From the NCBI GenBank assembly GCA_904419145.1, contig CAJFQQ010000003.1:35610-99609 (forward strand): 64,000 nt of DNA, read 5' to 3'. Within the stretch, counting starts at the first letter, position 1, and the number at the start of each line of letters is the position of its first letter. Made by a program: the position numbers and the translations under genes. A model generated the notes under the pieces. That model was not told the origin of the DNA. It saw only the letters and a program-made list of their open reading frames with translations, and searched no databases. Positions 24,529 through 32,708 of the stretch are shown piece by piece. The stretch is from an uncultured Oscillospiraceae bacterium (GTDB taxonomy: Bacteria; Bacillota; Clostridia; Oscillospirales; Oscillospiraceae).

Positions 24529-26826
24529 AGTTGTTTCCTCCTCTTTGGATGTTTGGTGTATCGAAATCGTCTCCTCAGAAGACGGGATTTCCGCATAGGT
24601 CGGCTTCCACCGGCGCAGGCGCAGGGCGTTGGACACCACGCACACGCTGCTCAAGCTCATGGCCGCAGCGGCGAACATGGGGTTGAGTTTGAACCCGAAC
24701 AGGGGGAAGAACACCCCGGCGGCGATGGGGATGCCGATGGAGTTGTAGAAAAAGGCCCAGAACAGGTTCTGCTTGATGTTGCGGATCACGGCCTTGCTCA
24801 GCTCCACGGCGGCCACCGCATCGTTGAGATCGCTTTTCATCAGCACCACATCACTGCTCTCGATGGCGATATCTGTCCCGGCGCCGATGGCGATGCCTAC
24901 ATCCGCCCGAGCCAGGGCTGGGGCGTCGTTGATGCCGTCGCCGATCATGGCCACCTTCTTGCCCTGCTGCTGCAGGTCGGCGATACACTTCTCCTTGTCC
25001 TGGGGCAGCACCTCGGCAATCACGTGTTGGATGTCCAGCTGCCGGCCAATGGCATCGGCGGTGCGGCGGTTGTCCCCGGTGAGGAGGACCACGTCAATGC
25101 CGAGCTTTTTGAACTGGGCGATGGCGGCGGCGCTGGTGGGCTTCACCGTATCTGCCAGTGCCAGCATTCCCAGGAGGTTTCCGTCTGCCACAAAGTACAG
25201 GGGCGTCTTACCCTCTGCGGCAATGCGGTCGGCCAAATTGTCAAAGGCGGAGATGTCCACGCCTTTCTGAGAGAAGAGACGGCGGTTGCCGGCGAAGAGT
25301 TTCCGCCCCTCCACGGTAGCCTCCACACCGCCGCCGGGGGTAGCGGCAAAGTTACTGGCTTCAGAAAGTGTAATATTATTTTCCTTTACATGCTCTACAA
25401 TGGCCTGGGCCAGGGGATGCTCCGACAAAACCTCTGCAGAGCCCGCCAAGCGCAGCAACTCTTCGGCAGCGACGCCGTCAGCGGGGAACACGTCAGTGAC
25501 CCGGGGCTGGCCCTGAGTCACGGTGCCGGTCTTATCCATCACCACGGTATTCACGTGGTGGAGGATCTTCAGGGCCTCTGCGGATTTGATGAGGATGCCG
25601 TGCTGGGCGGCCTTGCCGGTCCCCACCATAATAGCTACCGGAGTCGCCAGGCCCAGGGCGCAAGGGCAGGAGATGACCAGCACCGCAATGGCGATGGACA
25701 GCGAGAAGCTGACGCTCTGATGGCCCACAAAGTACCACAGGAGCCCGGCAATCACAGCGATGGTGATGACCGTGGGGACGAAGATGCCGCTGACCTTGTC
25801 GGCCAGCTTAGCGATGGGGGCCTTGGAGGAGGCCGCCTCGTCCATGAGGGTGATGATCTGGGATAGGGTGGTGTCCTTGCCCACCCGGGTGGCCTTGATC
25901 TCCAGGTAGCCGGCCTTGTTGATGGTGGCGGCAATAACAGTATCCCCCTCGCCCTTCTCCACCGGGAGGCTCTCGCCGGTGATGGCGCTCTCATCCACAG
26001 CGCCGCTGCCGCTGAGGACCGTGCCGTCCACCGGGATGCGGCCCCCCTGGCGGACGATGACCGTATCTCCGGCCACCACGTCACCGATTGGCAAGGTGAT
26101 TTCCTTGCCATCTCTTAGAACTACAGCGGATTCCGGCGCCAAGGCAATGAGGGCGGCGATGGCCTCGCCGGTCTTGCCCTTGCTGCGGGCCTCCAGATAT
26201 TTCCCCACTGTGACCAGGGCCAGGATCATGCCAGCGGACTCAAAGTAGAGCTCCGGCATCTCTCCGGCCGTGCCCTGGAAGATGCGGACCGTCTCCATCA
26301 GGCTGTAGACGAGACCGGCGGCCGCGCCCAGGGCCACCAGGGAGTCCATATTGGGCGCCAGCTGGAACAGGCGCTTGAACCCCACAGTAAAATAGGCAGC
26401 GTTGACAATCAGAATGGGGATGACCAGAAGGATCTGAGTGATGACAAATACCTGTTGGTTGGTGTGGAAGATGGCGGGGACGGGGAGCCCCATCATGTGC
26501 CCCATAGCGAGATAAAACAGCGGGACAAGGAACACGATGGAGATGATGAGGCGCTTTTTCATCCAGGCAATATGCTTGTCGCTGGCCTCTTTCTGGCTGT
26601 TCTTGCTGGAGACAGAGGCCAATTCTGCGCCATAGCCGCCGTCCACCACAGCGGCGACGATCTTGTCCGGGGATGTGACAGATTCATCGTAATCTACAGC
26701 CATACTGCCGTTGAGCAGGTTGACGCTGACCTGGCACACGCCGTCCACATGGGAGACAGATTTCTCCACGTGTGCTGAACAGGCCGAACAGGTCATGCCG
26801 GTGACGACAAATTGGTCATGTTTCAT
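24328..26826 (-). CDS. copA: Copper-exporting P-type ATPase with C-terminal CopZ-like domain
   Basis: An 832-residue P1B-ATPase that pumps Cu(I) out of the cell. The N-terminal metal-binding domain has GMTCSACSAHV. The membrane core has the copper motif SCPCALGLATP. The catalytic motifs are DKTGTVTQGQP (phosphorylated Asp) and GDGINDAPALARADVG. The last 66 residues (from 767) form a second metal-binding domain with GMMCAHCQAHV. Such a domain is normally a separate chaperone, CopZ, and here it carries its own ribosome site. The ATG at 26826 follows AGAGGT. CsoR lies upstream, so copper induction is likely. Confidence 0.93.
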   Translation of the reverse strand: MKHDQFVVTGMTCSACSAHVEKSVSHVDGVCQVSVNLLNGSMAVDYDESVTSPDKIVAAVVDGGYGAELASVSSKNSQKEASDKHIAWMKKRLIISIVFLVPLFYLAMGHMMGLPVPAIFHTNQQVFVITQILLVIPILIVNAAYFTVGFKRLFQLAPNMDSLVALGAAAGLVYSLMETVRIFQGTAGEMPELYFESAGMILALVTVGKYLEARSKGKTGEAIAALIALAPESAVVLRDGKEITLPIGDVVAGDTVIVRQGGRIPVDGTVLSGSGAVDESAITGESLPVEKGEGDTVIAATINKAGYLEIKATRVGKDTTLSQIITLMDEAASSKAPIAKLADKVSGIFVPTVITIAVIAGLLWYFVGHQSVSFSLSIAIAVLVISCPCALGLATPVAIMVGTGKAAQHGILIKSAEALKILHHVNTVVMDKTGTVTQGQPRVTDVFPADGVAAEELLRLAGSAEVLSEHPLAQAIVEHVKENNITLSEASNFAATPGGGVEATVEGRKLFAGNRRLFSQKGVDISAFDNLADRIAAEGKTPLYFVADGNLLGMLALADTVKPTSAAAIAQFKKLGIDVVLLTGDNRRTADAIGRQLDIQHVIAEVLPQDKEKCIADLQQQGKKVAMIGDGINDAPALARADVGIAIGAGTDIAIESSDVVLMKSDLNDAVAAVELSKAVIRNIKQNLFWAFFYNSIGIPIAAGVFFPLFGFKLNPMFAAAAMSLSSVCVVSNALRLRRWKPTYAEIPSSEETISIHQTSKEEETTMTKTIVIKGMMCAHCQAHVEKALNALPGVTATVNLEAGTATVQGDVTDETLTKAVTDAGYEVVEIK

Positions 26827-27072
26827 AGGAAGTACCTCTTTTCTAAGAGCAGGTTGGTAAAGCTGCGCCGCAGGTGCGGCGTACAAGTGTTTCCCGGAGG
26901 GAAACCTTGCCGCAGGGCGGATTCATTCCGCCCGAGGAAGTTAGGAAATGGGGTCCCCGCAAAATCGGAGATTTTGTGGGGTCATGCCGGTGACGACAAA
27001 TTGGTCATGTTTCATAGGAAGTACCTCTTTTCTAAAAGCAGGTTGGTAAAGCTGCGCCGCAGGTGCGGCAGA
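26792..27072. repeat. Partial tandem duplication of the copA start with a palindromic insert
   Basis: About 90 bases covering the copA promoter-proximal leader and first codons (about 26792-26878) recur at about 26982-27068 with one difference. The right copy codes MKHDQFVVTGMT and then runs into unrelated sequence. The 100 bases between the copies (about 26883-26981) hold short hairpins such as TTTCCCGGAGGGAAA and GGGCGGATTCATTCCGCCC. Confidence 0.8.
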
Positions 27073-27146
27073 ATTGTGAGATAGGAAGGACCGCTTTAAG
27101 GTTCCTGCATAAGCGCCCCGGCAGGAAAAGGAATGCTTTGGCTTGG

Positions 27147-27449
27147 CTATTTCATCAGCTTCTGCAGGAGGCACACCAGTTCATCCACGACTTCGTCGTT
27201 GCCGCTGCGGATGTTGTCGGCTACGCAGGTCTTGATGTGGGTGGCCAGAAGCTCCTTGCTAAAGCTGTTGAGGGCGGCGGTGGCGGCGGATACCTGTACC
27301 AGAATGTCGGTGCAGTAGGCGTCATTCTGCAGCATCTCCTTCAGTCCGCGGATCTGCCCCTCGATGCGGCTGAGGCGGTTGGTGAGCCGGCGTACCTCCT
27401 CCTCGGTGCGGTCCTTGTGCTTGCCGGAAGCACAGCAGCACTCATTCAT
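27147..27449 (-). CDS. csoR: CsoR-family copper-sensing repressor
   Basis: A 100-residue all-helical repressor. The Cu(I) ligands are the Cys of DAYCTD, and His and Cys of THIKTC, the Cys-His-Cys set of true CsoR. The N-terminal MNECCC adds three further cysteines. The ATG at 27449 is chosen by family length. It has its own promoter, which overlaps a perfect CsoR-type operator, so it is self-controlled; copA, next downstream on the same strand, is the likely target. Confidence 0.92.
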   Translation of the reverse strand: MNECCCASGKHKDRTEEEVRRLTNRLSRIEGQIRGLKEMLQNDAYCTDILVQVSAATAALNSFSKELLATHIKTCVADNIRSGNDEVVDELVCLLQKLMK

Positions 27450-27480
27450 TATGAATTCCTCCCGGTTAGGTTCTGCAAAC

Positions 27481-27509
27481 ACTATATACCCCGTGGGGGT
27501 ATTTGTCAA
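27481..27509 (-). promoter_or_regulatory. csoR promoter with CsoR operator
   Basis: On the minus strand, TTGACA (27509-27504), a 17-base spacer and TATAGT (27486-27481). The perfect dyad ATACCCC-GTG-GGGGTAT (27486-27502) fills the spacer. A GC tract flanked by AT is the known CsoR operator form. Binding should block RNA polymerase until copper is bound. Confidence 0.85.
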
Positions 27510-27531
27510 GCGGAATTTTTCACAAAGTACG

Positions 27532-27564
27532 AAAAAGCCGGAGACGGATTCCTCCGCCCCCGGC
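27532..27564 (-). terminator. Terminator of the spoVA pair
   Basis: GCCGG (27537-27541) and CCGGC (27560-27564) close a GC-rich stem that is followed by TTTTT on the minus strand, 10 bases after spoVAE. Confidence 0.6.
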
Positions 27565-27573
27565 AGGGTTGGA

Positions 27574-27930
27574 TCAGCGCTTTTCCCCGGGCTTGAACAG
27601 CAGCGCCGCGATGACACCGAACAGCACCGCCGCTGCCACCCCGGCGGCGGAGGCGGTGAAGGGGCCGGTGAAGATGCCGATCCAACCTTGTTCCTCGATC
27701 GCTTTTGCTACACCTTTTGCCAAATTAGAGCCGAATCCGGTCAGCGGAACTGTAGCTCCAGCCCCGCCCCAGGCCACAATGTGCTCGTAGACACCCACGG
27801 CCTGTAAGACAACACCGGCTACCACATACCCCACCAGGATCCGGGCAGGGGTCAATTTGGTTTTGTCGATGAAGATCTGGCCGATGGCACATAGAATCCC
27901 CCCGCACAGGAAGGCGTTCCAATACTCCAT
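27574..27930 (-). CDS. spoVAE: Stage V sporulation protein AE (SpoVAE)
   Basis: A 118-residue membrane protein with three to four hydrophobic segments: FLCGGILCAIGQIFID, ILVGYVVAGVVLQAVGVY and a C-terminal helix. It has the SpoVAE motif VPLTGFGSNLAKGV. SpoVA proteins form the inner-membrane channel that moves dipicolinic acid into the forespore and out during germination. It lies 19 bases after spoVAD. The usual third member, spoVAC, is not in front of spoVAD. Confidence 0.9.
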   Translation of the reverse strand: MEYWNAFLCGGILCAIGQIFIDKTKLTPARILVGYVVAGVVLQAVGVYEHIVAWGGAGATVPLTGFGSNLAKGVAKAIEEQGWIGIFTGPFTASAAGVAAAVLFGVIAALLFKPGEKR

Positions 27931-27949
27931 TCACGTCATCCATCCTTTC

Positions 27950-28963
27950 TTATACCTTGTTTTCGATCAGAACCGCGTGGCAGATGCCGGGGATGCTCTC
28001 CCCCTGGAAGGAGGAGGTGGGGGAGAGGAGGGCTCCGGTGGGCGCGAACAGCAGTGTTTTCCATGTCCCATTCTCCAACTGCTGGAGGAGATAGCCGTTG
28101 AACACGCTGGCGCTGCACCCGCAGCCGCTGGCGCCGCAGTGCATGTCCTGGCGTTTGCGGTCAAAGAGCAGCAGGCCGCAGTCGTTGTAGTTTGCCCCCA
28201 GGGGGTATCCCTCCCGCTCCATTAGATCCTGTAGGATTTCGCTGCCCAGTTGTCCCAGGTCTCCTGTGACAATCTGGTCATAGTCACTGGGCTTGGTACC
28301 GGTATCCTGGAAAAAAGCGGTAAGCGTGGCCAGTGCCGCAGGAGCCATGGCAGCACCCATATTATTCGCGTCAGTGATGCCCAAATCCTCCACCGTGCCG
28401 CAGGTGACGTGGGTCACCACCGGCCCCTTGCCGCCGGCCTCCAGGATGGTGCAGCCTGCCGCCGTGGCAGTCCACTGGGCGGTGGGGGTTCTCTGGCTGC
28501 CGTAGGGCACGGGCATGCGGTACTGCCGCTCGGCGGTGCAGAAGTGGGAGGAGGTCATGGCTGCCGTCCGGTGGCCGAACCCGCCGTCCAGCAGCAGGGA
28601 GGCCAGGGCCAGGCTCTCCCCCATGGTGGAGCAGGCACCGTAGAGACCGTAGAAGGGGATGCCGGAGTCCCGAAGGCCAAAGGAGGTACCAATGCACTGG
28701 TTGAGCAGGTCTCCGGCAAAGACGAAGTCAATGTCAGAGGCGGTGAGGCCCGCCTTCTCCAGGGCCCGGCTCAGCACCCGCTTCTGCATGGTGGACTCCG
28801 CCTTCTCCCAGGTCTTCTCCCCGAAAAAGCCGTCGTCGCTCAGTTCGTCGAAGTAGGCAGCCAGAGGTCCCCGTCCCTCGTGTCTGCCGCCGATGTTGGC
28901 GTGGGAGATGATGGCAGGCGGATGGGAGAGCCGCAGGGTCTGGCGGCCGATTTTTTTCTCCAT
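27950..28963 (-). CDS. spoVAD: Stage V sporulation protein AD (SpoVAD)
   Basis: A 337-residue thiolase-fold protein. GIPFYGLYGACSTMGESLALA contains the Cys in the family's nucleophile position, and GGRHEGRGPLAAYFD is near the start. SpoVAD binds dipicolinic acid at the forespore membrane. GCGAGGGA precedes the ATG at 28963. Its presence shows that the organism makes endospores. It should be expressed late in the forespore under a sigma-G promoter, which I could not place. Confidence 0.93.
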   Translation of the reverse strand: MEKKIGRQTLRLSHPPAIISHANIGGRHEGRGPLAAYFDELSDDGFFGEKTWEKAESTMQKRVLSRALEKAGLTASDIDFVFAGDLLNQCIGTSFGLRDSGIPFYGLYGACSTMGESLALASLLLDGGFGHRTAAMTSSHFCTAERQYRMPVPYGSQRTPTAQWTATAAGCTILEAGGKGPVVTHVTCGTVEDLGITDANNMGAAMAPAALATLTAFFQDTGTKPSDYDQIVTGDLGQLGSEILQDLMEREGYPLGANYNDCGLLLFDRKRQDMHCGASGCGCSASVFNGYLLQQLENGTWKTLLFAPTGALLSPTSSFQGESIPGICHAVLIENKV

Positions 28964-29033
28964 GGGAATCCCTCGCTTCTGAAAGATGTATCCCTATTGT
29001 GCGCAGAGCGGGAAAAATTATGAATACGGCAAT

Positions 29034-29067
29034 AAAAATTGAGGTGCCGCCTTTTTAAGGCAGCACC
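29034..29067 (-). terminator. Terminator of the VOC-domain gene
   Basis: GGTGC-GCC (29043-29051, one mismatch) pairs with 29059-29067, and ATTTTTATT follows on the minus strand. Confidence 0.65.
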
Positions 29068-29093
29068 CCGTCGAGATCGGCTGTTTGCGTGGG

Positions 29094-29483
29094 TTACTCG
29101 GTCAATTCAATTTGATTGCCCTCCCGGTCCAGGATGCAGCTCTCGTAATAGCCGTCCCCGGTGAGGCGGGGGCCGCTGAGGACCGGGTAGCCGTCGGCAC
29201 GCAGGCGGCTGGTCAGAGCATCCACCGCCGCCCGGCTCCCCAGGGAAAACGCCAGATGGGCGTAGCCCGATCCGGTGAGGGGCTTCTCACGGCCGATGAG
29301 GTCCGGCCGGGTCATCAGCTCCAGCCGGGCGCCCTCGCCGAAGGTGAGGAAGTAAGAGGTGAAGCCGGTGCGGGGGTTGTGATAGTTTTCTCCGGGAACG
29401 GCGGAAAAATACCGCACAAAAAAGTCCCGGGCGTTCTCCAGGTCGCTGACATACAGCGCCGCGTGTTCGATGTGCATACACAT
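29094..29483 (-). CDS. VOC-family (glyoxalase/dioxygenase-like) protein
   Basis: A 129-residue vicinal-oxygen-chelate protein made of two beta-alpha-beta-beta-beta units: MHIEHAALYVSDLENARDFF, then YAHLAFSLGSRAAVDAL. His at residue 4-5, Glu in ARLELM, His in YAHLAF and Glu in GNQIELTE could bind a divalent metal. The sequence resembles lactoylglutathione lyase-like proteins, but clostridial members act on varied substrates. The start is set by GGAGG 9 bases upstream. Confidence 0.82.
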   Translation of the reverse strand: MCMHIEHAALYVSDLENARDFFVRYFSAVPGENYHNPRTGFTSYFLTFGEGARLELMTRPDLIGREKPLTGSGYAHLAFSLGSRAAVDALTSRLRADGYPVLSGPRLTGDGYYESCILDREGNQIELTE

Positions 29484-29560
29484 TGTATAGTTCCTCCTTT
29501 TGCAGAATATGGTGAAGCGGGAGGAGGCGATAGACCGGAAGCAGGATGGTATTGTCGATA

Positions 29561-30067
29561 TCAGAGATCGATTTCAAACCCATATTCGCAAAGTACTGTA
29601 TTGGAGTCGGTCTGCTTCCGATAGATTCCACTCGCCTGGTTCCACCCGTACTTTTGATAAAGACGGATGGCAGGAAGGTTGTGATCCACAACAAACAGCC
29701 GGAGAGAATCGAAACCTGTCGCTTTTGCCGTAGCTTTTGCGTATTCCAGCATCAGACTACCGATTCCCCTGCGTTCTTTTCCCGCCCGGACCCCGAGGCG
29801 AGTGAGGTACAGCGCCCGACCATCTGAATTGGCCCATGACACATGGCTTGCCCCCGGCTCTGTATCGCAGAGAGCAAACGCGGAAAGAATCCGACTGTTT
29901 TTCAGCAGCACATAGAGGCGGTTAAATTGGATATCATCCGGCAGGCAGCAACAGGGATAGACCTCATCCCAAATAGGAGAGGTCTGTAGTTGCATGCGCT
30001 GGACGAGTTCTTTATACATCTCCAATATTCGCGGTAAATCTTGGATGGTGGCTAATCTGAACTCCAT
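29561..30067 (-). CDS. GNAT-family N-acetyltransferase
   Basis: A 168-residue acetyltransferase with the acetyl-CoA-binding motif VRAGKERRGIGSLMLEYA (R-x-x-G-x-G/A form) and the following beta-bulge YQKYGWNQA. It uses acetyl-CoA to acetylate an amine, but the acceptor is not predictable. It lies 77 bases upstream of the VOC gene on the same strand and may be co-transcribed with it. Confidence 0.85.
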   Translation of the reverse strand: MEFRLATIQDLPRILEMYKELVQRMQLQTSPIWDEVYPCCCLPDDIQFNRLYVLLKNSRILSAFALCDTEPGASHVSWANSDGRALYLTRLGVRAGKERRGIGSLMLEYAKATAKATGFDSLRLFVVDHNLPAIRLYQKYGWNQASGIYRKQTDSNTVLCEYGFEIDL

Positions 30068-30418
30068 ATTTCATCCCATATCTCCGATATGTTTGCGATT
30101 ATACCACAGGGTAGCCAGCCGGGCAAGCAGCCAGTTGGTAAAAGAGATTAGCACGACGGTTCAAAGGACAATAGAAGTGGTGCAGGAAAATGGGATTCCC
30201 TCTGGAAAATTCTCCGCATCTGTTGTATAATAGCAGGCAATGTAAAACTTCATGCGCTCAGAGCGCACGAAAAACACAGGCAAAAGCCGGAGCGCATGGA
30301 GTTTTTGCGCATGTGAGCTTGGATGGCCCACGCGCTTTTGATTGTATGGCCGTGCCGCTGAAAGCGGCACATGGCCAATTTTGCTGTGCTTTTGCATAGC
30401 AAAAAAGGGGGATCATGT
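30068..30418. other. Intergenic region with stacked hairpins before the zinc-ribbon gene
   Basis: About 350 bases without a gene. GTGCCGCT-GAA-AGCGGCAC (about 30352-30370), flanked by TGGCC/GGCCA, is a strong hairpin. TTTTGCT and AGCAAAA (about 30380-30405) make a second one immediately before the GGGGG ribosome site. Together they look like a folded leader of the downstream gene. Confidence 0.5.
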
Positions 30419-31036
30419 ATGGAGCCCATGCGGACCATTGGATATATCTGTCCCAAGTGCGGCAAGGCGGTCGTCGCCAACCGCACGGTATTTGCCCTGC
30501 AGGCCGGACCTGCGGCGGCGGTGTGCGACTGCGGGGACTCGGAGTTCATCAGCGAGACCGACGGACTGCGTTTCCGGCTGACGGTGCCCTGCGGTATCTG
30601 CGGCGGGGAGCACATCGCCGAGGTGGACGCCAAGGCCATGCTCCAGGGACCGGGCATCGCCCTGAGCTGTCCGGATACCAAGCAGCTGTGCTGCTATATC
30701 GGGGAGGAGGGACGGGTCAACGCCGCCATGCGGGAGCTGGAGATCACGGCCGGGAAGCTGAAGGATCCGGAGGAGAGCCACTTTGCGGATTCTCTTATTA
30801 TGTACGAAATTCTCTCCGAGCTGCGGGATATCGCTGGGCGGGACGGCATCTCCTGTACCTGTGGCAGCCATGCCTATGCCATGGAGGTGCGGCCCGGGGC
30901 GGTGGACCTGGTGTGCAAGCAGTGCGGGGGAAAGCTGCGCCTCCCCGCCGCCACTGATGAGGATCTGGACCAGCTCTGCTGCCACTACACGCTGACGATC
31001 AAGGGGCGGAAAGCGGAAGAAACCGGGGAGAACTGA
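30419..31036 (+). CDS. Multi-zinc-ribbon protein of unknown function
   Basis: A 205-residue, probably cytoplasmic protein with several CxxC-type knuckles: CPKCGK near the start, CDCGD, CGICGG, CTCGS and CKQCGG near the end. The spacing suggests two or three zinc ribbons around a helical middle. It starts at 30419 after GGGGG at 7 bases. I recognise no named family. It precedes a CDF metal transporter by 68 bases; a link with metal handling is possible but unproven. Confidence 0.7.
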   Translation: MEPMRTIGYICPKCGKAVVANRTVFALQAGPAAAVCDCGDSEFISETDGLRFRLTVPCGICGGEHIAEVDAKAMLQGPGIALSCPDTKQLCCYIGEEGRVNAAMRELEITAGKLKDPEESHFADSLIMYEILSELRDIAGRDGISCTCGSHAYAMEVRPGAVDLVCKQCGGKLRLPAATDEDLDQLCCHYTLTIKGRKAEETGEN

Positions 31037-31104
31037 CCGGAGGCGCCGATGCTCCGCGAAGCGGCGGACAAAGCGAAAAGCTATACATCTATCAATGGAA
31101 GGGA

Positions 31105-32277
31105 GTGAGACCGCTGATCCAGCTGCTGGCAAAGCGGTTGATCCCCAACTGGCAGCACACGGAGGATCCGGCCGTCCGCCGGGGCTACGGTGTGCTGTGC
31201 GGCGTTGTGGGGATCTGTCTGAATGTACTGCTGTTTTTGGGAAAAATCCTGGCCGGCACGGTGAGCGGCTCCATCGCCATCACCGCCGACGCCTTCAACA
31301 ACCTGTCCGATGCCGGCTCCTCCGTGGTGACGCTGCTGGGCTTCAAGCTGGCGGCCCAGGAGCCGGATCGGGACCACCCCTTCGGCCACGGCCGCATGGA
31401 GTATATCTCCGGTCTGGTGGTGGCGATGCTGATCCTGCTGATGGGGGTGGAGCTGCTGAAAAGCAGCGTCAGCAAAATCCTCCACCCAGAGGAGGTCTCC
31501 TTCAGCATTCTGGCATTGGTGATCCTGGCGGTGTCCATTGCCGTCAAATTCTACATGAGCCTGTATAACCGGGCGGTGGGGAAGCGCATCGACTCCGCCG
31601 CCATGCTGGCCACCGCCACCGACAGCCGCAGTGATGTGCTGGCGACCACGGCAGTGTTGGCCTCCACGGTGGTGGGCCATTTTACCGGCCTGCCCATCGA
31701 CGGCTGGTGCGGCTTGGTGGTGGCGGTGCTGATCCTCAAGGGGGGCTTCGGCGCGGCGGTGGACACGGTGAGCCCCCTGCTGGGGCAGGCGCCGGCGCCG
31801 GAACTGGTGCAGGAGGTGGAGCAGCTGGTCCTGGCCCATAAGGAGATCGTGGGCATCCACGACCTGGTGGTCCACGACTACGGACCGGGCCGGCTGATGA
31901 TCACCCTCCACGCCGAGGTCCCCGCCGACGGCGATATGCTGGAGCTCCACGACGTGGTGGACACGGTGGAGCGGGAGCTGGCGGTGAAAATGCGCTGCGT
32001 GGCCACCATCCACATGGACCCGGTGGTGACCGACGAGACCACCACCCAACTGCGCAACCAGGTAGCACAGCTGGTACAGACGGTCGATCCCCGCATTACC
32101 ATCCACGATTTCCGCATCGTGCCCGGGCCCACCCACACCAATCTGGTTTTTGACGCCATGGTGCCCTTTGATCTGCCCATGGAGGAAAAAGCGGTGGAGC
32201 GGGCGATCCGGGACAAGGTGCGGCAGCTGCCAGGGAACTACTACGCTGTGGTCCACGCGGAGACCAGCTACGTATGA
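31105..32277 (+). CDS. Cation diffusion facilitator (CDF) metal exporter
   Basis: A 390-residue membrane transporter. The conserved metal site of helix 2 (TADAFNNLSDAGSS) and helix 5 (ATDSRSDVLATT) is present, with the HPFGHGRMEYISGL loop. About six hydrophobic segments are followed by a cytoplasmic ferredoxin-like domain, extended here by about 90 residues. Family members export zinc, manganese, iron or cobalt in exchange for protons. The His/Asp pattern does not settle which. The GTG start at 31105 lies close to GGAAGGG, so the true start could be a little later. Confidence 0.88.
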   Translation: MRPLIQLLAKRLIPNWQHTEDPAVRRGYGVLCGVVGICLNVLLFLGKILAGTVSGSIAITADAFNNLSDAGSSVVTLLGFKLAAQEPDRDHPFGHGRMEYISGLVVAMLILLMGVELLKSSVSKILHPEEVSFSILALVILAVSIAVKFYMSLYNRAVGKRIDSAAMLATATDSRSDVLATTAVLASTVVGHFTGLPIDGWCGLVVAVLILKGGFGAAVDTVSPLLGQAPAPELVQEVEQLVLAHKEIVGIHDLVVHDYGPGRLMITLHAEVPADGDMLELHDVVDTVERELAVKMRCVATIHMDPVVTDETTTQLRNQVAQLVQTVDPRITIHDFRIVPGPTHTNLVFDAMVPFDLPMEEKAVERAIRDKVRQLPGNYYAVVHAETSYV

Positions 32278-32310
32278 GCTGGTGCCTCCGGCGAATGGGA
32301 GCGCTGCGGC

Positions 32311-32342
32311 AAAAGAATCAGCGGGGGCCGATGCCCCCGCTG
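32311..32342 (-). terminator. Hairpin between the CDF and ArsC-like genes
   Basis: A 10-bp stem CAGCGGGGGC (32319-32328) / GCCCCCGCTG (32333-32342) with a 4-base loop. A short T-run (TTCTTTT) follows on the minus strand. It lies between two convergent genes. Confidence 0.6.
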
Positions 32343-32346
32343 TGGT

Positions 32347-32682
32347 CTATTCCCATTTCTCCCAGATCTCCGGGTGGTAGCCTACGGTGACCTCCCGGCC
32401 GTTGCGCACGATGGGCGTGTTGAAGAGCTGGGGATGTTCAAACAGCTTTTCCTCCGCCGCATCCCGGGTGATATAGGCCATGTACAGGTCCTGGTAGGCC
32501 CGGCATTTAGTGTTGACCAGCTCCTCATAGGAGAGCTTCGCCCGGACGCTGCGGTATTCCCCGGGGGAGAAGCCCTTTTTGAAGAGGTCGATGTATTGAT
32601 ATTTGATGCGCCGCTCCTTGAACCAGCGCTCGGCCTTTTTGGTGTCGAAGCATTTGGAGGAGCCAAAAATTTGAATATTCAT
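32347..32682 (-). CDS. ArsC/Spx-family thioredoxin-fold protein
   Basis: A 111-residue protein of the arsenate reductase/Spx family: SSKCFDTKKAERWFKERRI at the start, with one active-site Cys (residue 11) and no second Cys of a CxxC pair, and the cis-Pro loop NTPIVRNG. True ArsC also needs three arginines that are not obvious here, so arsenate reduction is uncertain. It is divergent from the sirtuin gene with a 26-base gap. Confidence 0.8.
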   Translation of the reverse strand: MNIQIFGSSKCFDTKKAERWFKERRIKYQYIDLFKKGFSPGEYRSVRAKLSYEELVNTKCRAYQDLYMAYITRDAAEEKLFEHPQLFNTPIVRNGREVTVGYHPEIWEKWE

Positions 32683-32708
32683 CAGAAAATTCTCCTTGGA
32701 GGTGCAGG

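Noticed and set aside
24295..25866. Long plus-strand open frame opposite copA
   Set aside because: Antisense to a clear P-type ATPase with intact catalytic motifs; no ribosome site.
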